Of a DNA stretch of 64,000 nucleotides, positions 12,296 to 24,200 are shown one piece after another. Source of the DNA: Archilochus colubris. Its lineage: Eukaryota; Chordata; Aves; Apodiformes; Trochilidae. A program made the translations under genes and the position numbers. The notes beneath the pieces are model-generated. The model worked only from the letters and a program-made list of their open reading frames with translations, ran no database searches and was not told the DNA's origin. Location: positions 63,521,709 to 63,585,708 of the forward strand of contig CM041084.1 in the NCBI GenBank assembly GCA_023079485.1. Reading direction: 5' to 3'. Position 1 is the first letter of the stretch; the number at the start of each line of letters is the position of its first letter.

Positions 12296-15200
12296 GCAAG
12301 TTGATTTCTTTGTTTCCTCTGTTACTTTGGTGATTTGGGAATAATGCTAAATGTTTAGTTGCTTTGCTTAGTGCTCATTTAAATAAGTTTTGCATCATTT
12401 ACCATTAGTCTCTCAGTTATTACAGGCAGTCCTTTGAGCTTCAGAGATTTGAAAATCTGATGTTAAAAAACAGTGAAGATGTGGCTGCTGGCTTATTTCT
12501 TTGCTTTTTTCTCTTATTCTCTGTGCCCAAGAAACTGGAAGTTTTTAAATGATAACAGTTTTTATCTGGAAGTATATCATCTCCTGCTGTTCATTCCATC
12601 TAACCTCTGAACAATGAAGATTTTGTTATTGCAGTTGGTCCCTGAGGTGTGCCACATCTCTTAGCAGAACAGAACATAAATATTGTCACTTTAACAAAGC
12701 CATTAATAGTTTTGACATGCCAACACAGTTTACAGAATGTCTGTAAAAATGGTACAGTTTACTTCTGGTGAAACCTAGGGTAGTTTTACTGTAAATCGAG
12801 CCAACGTATCTGTTTTTCAAAATGGTTGGAGGTTATAGGGCAAATTATCTTCTCAAGTTTTCAAGTGGTGAAATCATCTGTTGGTAAGATGACGTAAGTG
12901 AGAATTTTGATCTGCAGCTAAGAATTTGTCATACTTAGGTAGATCAGAGTCTCAAACCTGTTGATAATTATATTTAAATGTACCTTATTTCTCCTCTTTG
13001 TTTCTCTACAGATATCGAGAAGCTTTGCACATTTAGTCAAAGGTTTCCTTTGCCATCCATGTATCGTATACTGGTGTGGAAGGTGCTTTTAGGTATGAAA
13101 CATAATATCTGTGATCCTCTGTATAAGTTATTTTTGTTGGTGTAATTTTTGTTTGTTTGTTTTGTTTTTTTCTTTAGGCAGTTAATGAAGTGGATTATTC
13201 CAAACTACTTTGCCCACGGATACATGTTTAGCATGCAATGCATGACAATTATAAAACAATATTCTATCCATAGTTTTTGAGGTTTTTTCTTAATTTTTTT
13301 TCTTTTTCCATTTTTCTACAATTTAAAAATTGTAGTTTCATATTTCTGATTATTTGGATTTGTAGCCTTTTTTGGGGGGAGAGGCTGTAAATGAACAGTG
13401 TGCATAATGTGCAAGATCTAATTATAAAACTTGAAAATCTTGGCAATTGATCTAACAGAGTAATCTTGTTTAGTAAAAGCCTCTGCTGTTAGAATACTAA
13501 TATTATGATGAAAAAATTGTCGAACCTTGTGTGAAGTAGCCAGCATCCTTCAGAATATTATTAGCAGGAAATATTCTGTAGGACGTTTATATGAGTGACT
13601 CAGTACAAGATCACCTGGAGTACTGTGTCCAGTTCTGAAGCTCTCAACATTCAAAGGACGTAGTAGCTCTTGGAGGAAGTCCAGAGGAGGGGCCACAAAG
13701 ACAATCGGAGGGCTGGAGCACCTCTCCTGTGAAGACAGGCTGAGAGAGTTGGGGTTGTTCAGCCTGGAGAACAGAAAGCTTCCTGGAGACCTTATAGTGG
13801 CCTTTCAGTACCTGGAAGGGATCTACAGGAAAGCTGGGGGGGGGGACTTTTTACAAGGGCGTGGAGTGACAGGACAAGAAACTATAAGAGGGGAGATTTG
13901 GATTAGACATTAGGAAGAAGTTCTTCGCTGTCAGTGTGGTGAGACAGTGGCACAGGTTGCTCAGAGGAGTTGTGGATGTCACATTCCTGGCAGTGCTCAA
14001 GGCCAGGTTGGGTGGGGCTTTGAGCAACCTGGTCTAGTGGGAGGTGTCCCTGCCCATGGCAGGGGAGTTGGAACTAGATGATCTTAAAGGTCTCTTCCAG
14101 CCCAAACCATTCTATGATCTTTCAGCCAAAATTCTAGTAACAAAATGTGGTCTCTTGGCAAACCTGTAGCTCAATGTAGGGCCAGTTTGTCCTTTTCAGA
14201 TGGGATGATGTGTGAGTTGTATGATAACACCTGAGTTAACTGTCTGGAAGAATTACTTCATTTTTGTAAAGGATTTTGTGTTTTAAACCCAGATGATTTA
14301 TTTGAAATACACATTCTGCCATTCAGTATACTCCCTGGGTGGATAGAGGTACAAGGACTTCTCTTCCACTGCATTTCAGGTGCTAACACTCGTTGGAAAG
14401 GCTAATACTCAGAATAGCAAAATATCTCTCCCTAAATGATTGTAGCAATGGTACAGTCTATTTCTGGTGGGAGATGTTTACATGATGTTAATAGTTTCAC
14501 AGAAGAATTAGATCAGACTAAGGTTCAATCAGCTAGGTTCTGTGCTGTCACAGGTTACACGTTAGCAATATCTCTGTAAACTTCCTGTTCAGGTATGCTT
14601 CATGATGGTTTCTAGAAATCCCTGTGTTGTTTAAGCTTCACTTCTGTCTGCCTAAGGTAGTCTGTTCTGTTGGAGAAAGGCAGTTGTAGTATGTACATAT
14701 AAAATCACAATGTTCACTCCCATTTTTGCATAATCTGGAAGTGTCTTGCTCTGTCCCAGGTTTGCAGCTGGAAAATAAAAGATAATTTTCTGTCTGTTGT
14801 ACTTGTTACTAAAACTCAACCATTCCATGGTTTAACGCTTGGCAGGAATATTTTTTTCTTTGAATAGGAGATAAATGAAGCAGGTAGCCTGTTTCAGAAC
14901 TGATTTTTAAAGAATGCTTTGTTCTCACAAGTTTTTACAATGAAAATGATTCTGTTTCACGAGTGATACAGAAGAGGCATACTTCTGTTTCAGTGTCTGT
15001 AAGAACTTATGTTTGTTGAAGCCTGTGACAGTTTTGTTGTGAACATTGGTGCAAGGCAAGATTGAAATTTGAGGGAGGAAGGATCAAGTAGGTTTCACAT
15101 CTTGTCTGGAGTTTGTAAATAGTTTAATTTTCTGTACTTCTCTGCTTTGATACTTTTTTTCCGTTTTTTTTTCCTTCTGGGGTACTAGAAAAAATATTTG

Positions 15201-18200
15201 TATTGCACTAAGAAAGTAAAAAACATTACGTTGCAAAGTATTTGGGTGGTAATCTTAAATTTTGATCTATAACTAATTCAACTTATTTGGTTGATTTTAC
15301 TTCTGAATGTTGTTTTAGAGAAGATTAATCTCTATAGTAGAGTGAGTGAAGAATTTTCTGGCAGAGATCTAATAGTGAATTAAATAATCCTGTAATGTAC
15401 ATCATCTTTGCATTAGTTAATTGCATGTATATTCTGGTTGTCTTAAGTGTAGAATTTGAGAATGTGAACATCTGATGTATGTAAATCATTCTGCATACAC
15501 TTTCTTTTCAAAATAAATGGAAGCAGGGTACCAATATGCAACTAGTATTAAAAACTACAAATATGTGTAAGCAAGTAAGATTCACAAATTACAAAGTAAA
15601 GAATGATTGTTGGAATGTGAGAGTAAATTATTGTGTTATAATGACATTTCTTATCAGCATAATTATGTGGTATACCAAAGAGTGTTCATTTGCTGAAAAT
15701 CTTGCAGAAGAGCTTGAGAAACCAGTCTAAGGGTAGATTTTGCCTATACTCAGTTAACATTTGAAATTTGTTTTTATAAATCTAATGCTAAAGTGCTCTT
15801 TTTGTGTACTGACTTCCAGTTTTATGGGATTTTCTCCATGTATTCTTTCACCAAGTTTATAAGCAAACTGTAATACTACCAGGTCCTATGTTTCTGTTGG
15901 CTGGAGTTGCAGTGGGAATCACATTAAGGCAAAGCTCTTGGAAAGAGAGTTCAGGTGCTGTTTTTGCTCTTCAGAGATGTTTATATTTTTTGTTTTATTT
16001 TATTGTATTTTTTTTTTTTTTTTTTAGGAATTATTCCTCCTCACCATGAATCTCATGCTTTGGTGATGAAGTACCGGAAGGAGCAGTACTGGGATTTACA
16101 CCACGCTCTTTGTGTAATTCGTTTTATTAATGATTCTACCCCACAGGTAGATGTTTTTCTCCGCATACATCAACTGGAATCAGGAAAATTGCCTCGAAAC
16201 TCAGCTTTTCCATTGGTCAGTTGTCATTTGAACAGTCTTTTAAATACAGTATTTTTTTTAACTTTGAATTATAAACCTGTGAGAAGTTGAACTGCAAGTA
16301 GCCCCTTAAATGCACGTAGACAGATGAAGTTAAATGAATAGAATACAATTGCTAGTATAAGACATTTCAGTCAAGATGATTTTTTATTTTTCTTCCCATA
16401 AGTACTTATGTAAGATTTTATGCTTTAAAATATCTTTTGTGTGTTTTGCCTGCTAGGCTTCAAGCCTTTCGTGCTTTAGTAACCTTCAGTTTCTTTATGG
16501 CACTGAAATAAAAATGACGTAATCTTACTGGAGCTCGTAGATTCTTAAATGTCCTGGAACAAGTATAATTCAGAGCCAGTACAAGCAGTAATTTATTGAA
16601 TATGGCATAAAATTTTTAAAGTATTTGTTTTTAAAACTAAACTTTAATGTACTGACCTTCTTTTCCTGTTAGTCTGAATTGATACAGGCTTCTGTCAGGT
16701 AATGCATGTACTCTGTAGTGTAGTGTGCTCATATACAGCCAGATGAATCTGGTTTGATGTTGTCTATCGTGTGATGTTAAAAATAATGTGTGAATCTTAC
16801 ATATAAAGATCTATAATCTATGTAATGATCTATGAAAGACAAAGTGATGAGAAGAGACATGGGACTTTCTGAAGTGGACTCGATCCAGTATTTAATGCTG
16901 AGTTATCCATGTTCACTCTAGTCCAGCTTACTTGTTTATTTTTTTATCTGTAATAACAAAATCTGACATCAGAACTTTTAAAAGTTAAAAATAATTAAAA
17001 AAAAGTTGAAGTTAACATGGAAAACCTGTAATATTTTTGGACTGGAGGATTGTACCCAGCATTCTCTTGTCAGGGTGAGTGGTTTTGTGCTCTTACTGTT
17101 GCCTAGGAATGTGGCCATCCTACCCTGCAAGTTTCCTATGGAGAGATTTCCTTGATCTTGGCAAATAACCCAGTGGGCTGAAAATTGATTCTTTCTAGAG
17201 CAGTATAGCTTTCTCAGCAAGTGTCAGTGCATCCCAGAGCACTTGCTGTTCTCAATACTGTGATGGGGTTTAATAGAGATGGTGTTTAGCAGATTCAGTT
17301 ACTGGTTGTGTAACTTATGTTTGTATTGCTGCAGAAAGCATTTGTTCTCTTTTCCTGCTAGCCTGTTAGCAGAAATGACCTTCTAGTGTGGTCATTGGTC
17401 CCCTTAAACTTACAAGAGTTTACTGCTTTATAGGAATGCATGTGTTCTGTTGTGGAGCAGAGGGGGAGGGTAGAAGATGGTGTTGGATGGGTGTAAATAT
17501 TTTGAAATGTTTGAGTCCTTTAGCAGACTTCTGGGTTTTGTACCTTTTTTGTGTCTGAAAGGAGATCTTAAAGTGGAATGGTTAAGTAGGGATATTTTTG
17601 TATTGCAGCAGAGGCATATCCTGGTATTATCTAGAGTATCCACATGTTTTGCATGAGTTGTAATCTGTGCAAAAGCTGGTGATACTGTAGCTTACTGCTG
17701 CTGTTGCATTTGGATGTGTATCTTGCTTGTTAACCTGCATCCTGATGTAGTCAGTACTGCTTGCCTAAGGAAGACTCTAAGTAACAGGGCAAATATTGAG
17801 GCTTTCCTTATCCATCCTTATTCATCTTCCCAGTTTAAAGGCTTCTTGAGCTGGCTGTTGGTGTGAGATCTAGTTGATTTAGATTGGCTCTCCTCCATCT
17901 ATACTTGTAGCATTCCTGCAATTAACTGTGGTTTAGGCATATCTGTACTTCTGTTGAGAAAGTCTGTCCTTTGGAGAAAAGGTGACATGCCCATCACATA
18001 CTAAATATATTGTGGATAATCATAGAATCATAGAATTAGCCGGGTTGGAAGGGACCTCAGAGATCATCTAGTCCAACCCTTGACCCACCGGAGCAGTTGC
18101 TAGACCATGGCACTGAGTGCCACATCCAGTCTTTTTTTAAATGTCTCCAGGGACGGAGAATCACCTGGAAAAGATATTTGTCTTTAGGATGATGTTTAGC

Positions 18201-21200
18201 TCAAACCAAATTATTTTCTGTGTGTTGAAAGTAGACATACAGCTCATGTCTGCTTTTTTTTTTCCCCAGTAACTGCAACATCTATGACAAAGGTGTTTGA
18301 GGAGCCTGTTTGGCCCTTTAGCAACGTATAAGATGAAAGATCCTGCTGCTATGCAGTACAAATACGGGGGCATGGATTATTGCCACCTTGTTAGGATGTA
18401 CTATTTTCTCACTTGAGAACTTTGAATCAGAGTTGTTCCAAACTCCTCTTTTATGTTTTAGTTTTAGAAGCAAGACAAGTCTTAATATTCCTGGTTTAAC
18501 AGGTATCTGTCACCATAATGCAGCTGCTGCCCAGTGTTTTACATATGAATGTCAGAACAGCTTTTTGTGTTTTTTGATTCCATTTTGTGTTACCAAATTA
18601 CAGAGAAAATGAATAGAGTGATAATTTAGATCAGATAGTCCAGTGCTTCTGTGAAGTGCACTTTTTTGATTTGTTTTCCAGGAGCCTGAAGATGAAGTGT
18701 TCCTTGCTATTGCTAAAGCAATGGAGGAAATGGTGGAGGATCCTATAGAATGCTATTGGCTTGTCAGTTGCTTTGTTAATCAGCTGAACAGCAAGCACAA
18801 AGATTCATTACAACAATTGGTAAGAAAAAATACAGCCTTTTTTTTTTTATGAGGGGAGCTATAAAAGAGAGAGGTGGAAATCATAAAAAGCATCAATATA
18901 CAGAGACAACTGGAGCATCAGAGGTGACTCCCTTGGATTCTGTTCCACCAACTGTTTTAAGAAAATGGGAAGAGTGCTTTTTGTATTTTGATTGTACCAG
19001 CCTGTAGGACACATTGTGAAATTAGAAATTGTTTTTGTTAATTACATAGTAGTTTTCTATTATATCTGAGGTCAGTTTTTTTTTTTAAACATAGCTAAAA
19101 CTTATGTTGTATCTAGTTGAATCGTATTCCTCATAAATTGGTCACTTCAGAATTTTCTTTATTTTAAACAATTAAAGATGTCACAAATACCAGAAAGTGT
19201 TCCAGTATGTCTGCTACTTTCTCTGCTACATCTCTGGCATCCAAATGCTGCTTATTGGATGACAGACAAAGCACAATTGCTTTGCTTTATAAATGGAGTG
19301 AGGTACTTTGTCTTCAGAAAAACAATATGTTGCAAATTAAGCTATAGTAAAAAGTGGATTAGAGTTATTTTGGCACTGATCATTTAAATGCATTCAGAGA
19401 ATATTAATTTTGAGCTTCTGTCTTCCTGGTTTATATAATTAAAATTTGATTGTGAAGAACTTGCATGCTTAGACTATTTCCTTCATTATGAAAAAGCTTT
19501 TGCAATTCTTCAAATACGTTGAAGAGATAAGAAACCTTTTAGTTAACAATATCCACTGAGATGACAGTATCTGGGTACCTGTTTTTTAGCAATCACTGAA
19601 TGAAAATTTGTTGGAGAAAATTATGCACATCCCTTGTTACTCTTTGGAACTAAGAAATACATTTTAAACCTCCCTCTTATGGCTGGAAGTGATATGTGAA
19701 ATTATACCAACTCCTGTAATTCCTTTTGAAGGACAGGGGAGCATTTTTAAATAAAGCATGTCCTCTCATAACATAGAGATAGTGCAAAGTGTCTCCCTCC
19801 CTAAGTTTTTATTTTAGTACAAACATGGTACCGAGACTACAGATGGTAGAATATGGACAAATGAAGTGGGTTTTGTCCTTTGACAGCTGGAGTTGTTAGC
19901 TGTTTACCTAGTTATGACAGAAACCACAAAGGTACTCATGAATTTATGAAAATGTAGGTTATGTTACATTAGATTTTAAACAGAATGGGAATTATTATTT
20001 TCAGCTCTGTTTTATGGTGTTCTATTGGCTTTTCTAAATACTTCAAAGCTTCAAACAGGAAATCAATGTCCAGCTTTTAATTTATTGAACAGGGTTTACT
20101 CGCAGAATTAATTTTCTGGGTTTTGCTGCATTGTGTGTAGATTTATTTATTTTTTTTAATGTGTGCTAAGGCAATTAGATTTGAGATGAATGAAACTCTA
20201 ATTTACTTGTAAAGGGTAGCAGTAATTAGTGCTAGTTTAATCTCTGCATTGCCTAAAGCTCTCAAAGACCTCCTTTCATTAGAGAATACTGTGCATTTTC
20301 TAAATTCTGTTAGTGGTCAGCAATTTAAGATAGCTGCTTTTTTTTTTTTTTTAGTAAAGTATGCAATTAACTAATTGCAACACTTGTGTTTTGGAACATC
20401 ACACTTTTAGTTAAAATGATACAAATTCATTCTTTTAGCATGCTATTTTGTTTCAAGGTTTGTTTGGTTTTTTTAATTATTTTTAAGACTTACAACTGTG
20501 TGTTAATAATGGAGTGTGCTCTGATGTGAGTTATCTAAAATTTAAAAATTCTTTTCTCAGCCAAAAATTCTGGAGCAGTATTTGAGCATTGAAGATAACA
20601 GACTCCTGATGCATCTGAAAGCATGTACTGCAATGAGCAAGCTCCCTTATGATCTTTGGTTCAAGAAGTGTTTTGCGGGCTGTTTACCTGAGTCTAGTTT
20701 ACAGAGGCAAGTTCCCTTTTTTATTTCTCTTTGTAATAACATTGTAATTTTAGCTTTTTGTCATCACTAACAGGCAAAGGGATTGCATAGAGAATACAAT
20801 TATTTTGTTTTCAGCCACAAGAAAAATTTGATAAGTTACAAGGTTCAGTGAAAATTTTACACCAGCACCTCCAGGACTTCAGTGGCTAGTTTAGGAAACT
20901 GGTGTGCAAACAGAGAGCTTTGTAAAATGCTTTGTTAAAAATCACAGAACCATAGAATGGTTTGGGTTGTAGGAGACCTTAAAAATCATCTAGTTCCAAC
21001 CCCCCTGCATGGACAGGGACACCTTCCATGAGACCAGGTTTCTCAAAGACCCACCCAAGCTGGCCTTGAAAATTTTTAGGAATGGGATATCTGCAGCTCC
21101 TCTGGGCAATGTGTGTTGGTGTCTCACCACATTCACAGTGCAGAATTTTGTAGTGAAATGAGGCAATCAGGTGCCACTAATTCCCAGGGAGTGGCACGAG

Positions 21201-24200
21201 CTTGTGTTAAGCCCACCTGTGCCTAATTAGGTTTATTGGCCCCCTAATCCTGCTCATGCGTAGTTGGGGCCCACCCTAATTAGGCACAGGTGGGCTTAAC
21301 ACAAACTCATGCCCACTACCTGGCAATTAGTGGCACCTGGTTGCCTCATTTCACTACAGAATTTCTTCCTAATGTCTATATAAATCTCTCCTCTTAAAGT
21401 TTAAAGCCATTCCCCCTTGTCCATATAAAAAGTCCCTCCCCAGCTTTCCTATAGGCCCTTCTGGAAGGGCACTGGAAGGGCACTATAAGGTCTCCCCAGA
21501 GCCTTCTCTTCTCCATGCTGAACAACCCCAGCTGTCTCATAGGAGAGGTGCTCCAGTTCTCTGATTGTCTTTGAGGTCATTCTCTGGACTTCCTCCAAGG
21601 CTTCCACATCCCTCCTGTGTTGGGGGCTCCAGAACTGGATGCAGTAAGCCAAGTGGGGTCTCACAAGGGCAGAGTAGAGAGGGAGAATAGCCTCACTTGA
21701 TCTGTTGGCCATGCTTCTTTTGATACAGCCCCAGGATACCATTGGTTTTCTGGACTGCAAGTGCACATGGGTGGCTCATGTTGAGGTTCCCATGAAACAG
21801 CACCCTGAAGTCCTCTCCTCCATCCTTCATCCACCCAGTTGTGCTTGAATCACAGAATTACTGAGGCTGGAAAAGACCTCTTGAGCTCATCAGGTCCAGT
21901 CTATAAGAGACTGTGCAAGCCCAGGTTCAGGACTTTGCACTTTGCTGATCTTCATGAAGTTCAAGAAGCATGGGCCCACCTCAAGCCTATCAAGGTCCTT
22001 CATGCTTTATGGTGGTAAAGATGGTCATAATCTGAATAGTGACAGAAATCTTGCTTGTTTATTTGGTGCTTCGTGTTTCAGGAGTGAAAGTGGGGAACAG
22101 CTGTTCCCCACAGCTTTTAAAAAATACTTAAAAAAAAAAGTATAATTTGCTAATTTACACTTATGAAAAAAGGGTTTTTCAGATAACAAGCTTTAAGATT
22201 AGGAATCATGCTCTCCAGTCTTGCAGTACTGTGGACTGAAATTTTGTATTTTCTAATGCTGGCAAGGAGTATGTCTGAGAAAACATATTTTGAACCAAAA
22301 TGGAAGGGGTTGGTGGTAGACCTGTAACTGTTATGCTGTGTACATCAGGGCAATTGTTACGTGGCAAGGTCTTCTCATCAAACACCCATAAAGCTCCAAA
22401 GTAGTAACCTCTGCATAGTGGTTGTGTGTGATGTAGTGGCTAAAAGATTTTACTACTTTTACAGCTACAAAAATTATGCAAGCCTTTATAAAGTGTTTGT
22501 TACATTTTTTAAAGCAGTTGAATTCTTGTTCTTTGCCTGCATCGCTTTCATATTTGCATTTTTAGGTTACTTTCAGCAGACAAAAATGAACCTTGTTTCA
22601 ATGTTCATTTGTTTGAACTTAATGCAGTTTGTCATTAGAGGTGACTGCTCTACCTGGGACTAGCCAGTCTTTTCAGGCCTTCTTTGTGGTATTCTGAGAT
22701 GTGAAATATCCTCAGGAACCTCAATACATGTCTTCTATGAGATAGTTCTGTTTAGAACTTATCTGATTGATGACCTTGCTACAAGGTCGTATGGCTATGA
22801 ACTAGATCTGAAAGAGGAATTTGCATCATAACAGTTTTGCTGTTGGAAGGTAGAGGGTTTTTTAAAATTTCTGTTTAAAATTGAACATTTTATGGAGCTG
22901 TGTCATCTTGATAGTGCAAAAGAAAAAACCTAGAGGAAGATTTTTGATTTCCATATTTCATCTTGTCAAAATCTTTGTTTTCAGTCTTCTACAATGTGGA
23001 AATTAGTTCATTTATATAAATATTTTGTCTAGTTACTGTACTATTTAGCATTTTCATATACTGTTTAATCTTACTGAAGCAGAATATTTTGATGATCTGA
23101 AATTTTAAAAATATTTTTTTAATGGAAAGGTTGAAATATTGGCTTTTTTTATCACTTTGGAGTAAAAATGAATCTCAGTGTTAATACTTCTGATGGCACA
23201 GCAGGTTCCCAACAATTCTTGTAGGAACACAGTAAAAGTGCCTTTTTTCTTGCCAGTTTAGGTTTCTGAATTACTCAATTGTAATCATAACAGCCTCATT
23301 TGCTGAGGAATTAACGTGCTTTATGGGCAATGTGTGACATATGAACTTCACGCTTAGATATGGATTCTAGAATCTAGAAGCTCTTATGCTTGTCTAAAAC
23401 AGATCCCAATGGCAGTGTGAGAACTGCCGAGCATCAAAAGCTGCTTTCCAATTCTCCTGTGAGTTTTACTTACTTTCTTGTCAAGTGCAAGATTATTTGA
23501 GCTCAGTCTTTCATTATTTAATTTAACTTACAATTTCATACTGTATTTCTTAGAGAGGTTGATTGCTTTCTATAAATAGTAGTCTCCTCTGCCAGGCAGC
23601 TAAATTTAAATTTAATGGTTTTCAGTTTTTTTCTCTAATGTGTACAAGATTTCTATATGCTTTGCAGAAATTTTATCCAATAATGGTGAGATGAAGTTGC
23701 ATAATACCAGCTTTACTCCTGACAGGCATTGTCATTCAGTATAAATACTACTTTATATCACATTTTTCCTAGCTTATCACAGGTAAAATTTATACACCAG
23801 TTTAATTTAAATGGGCTTGAAAAAATTTATATAGACAGTTTTAATGCAGAAACTTTTCCTTGGACCTTATGCAGTGCCTTTTCTTGCCCTAATCCACTTG
23901 ACATATTATGCAACAAGCTTCTTGACAAACTTCTCAATGGTGCCACCTTGGTGAAAGAGAGACAGGCTGGTCATTTTGAAGGCATTGCATCCTCAGGGCT
24001 CTGTATCCCACCTGGAATGTAGACAGGGTGATTTCCTGGAACATGAACAAGCCTGTATGCTGAAGAGGGACAAAGAGGCTTACTTGTCTCTGAAACAGGG
24101 AGAAAACTGAATCACACCTTTGTTTTATACTCACTATTTGTTGCCTTATTTGCTCAATATCTGCAACAACATTACATGGAAATCTGTAAGCACCATGCCA

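Larger units (their letters stand above)
20940..22010 (-). mobile_element. CR1 composite, interrupted by nested insertions
   Basis: The CR1 3' end lies at about 20941 (CATAGAATGGTTTGGGTTG). The element is interrupted at 21149-21358 by a palindromic element, resumes at AATTTCTTCCTAATGTC, and encodes in reverse a reverse transcriptase piece (21766-21449: [18 protein letters not shown]). It continues into the upstream CR1 region that reads 'GGACTTTGCACTTTGC' and 'CATGGGCCCACCTC'. About 21848-21912 looks like the 3' end of yet another CR1 nested inside. The element is defective. Confidence 0.85.

Noticed and set aside
21149..21358. Cut-and-paste DNA transposon or MITE
   Set aside because: Long inverted arms fit, but the TG...CA ends, the 6-bp duplication and the resemblance to the provirus LTR favour a retroviral origin.
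21449..21766. Reverse transcriptase-like open frame
   Set aside because: Same reason: a CR1 remnant.
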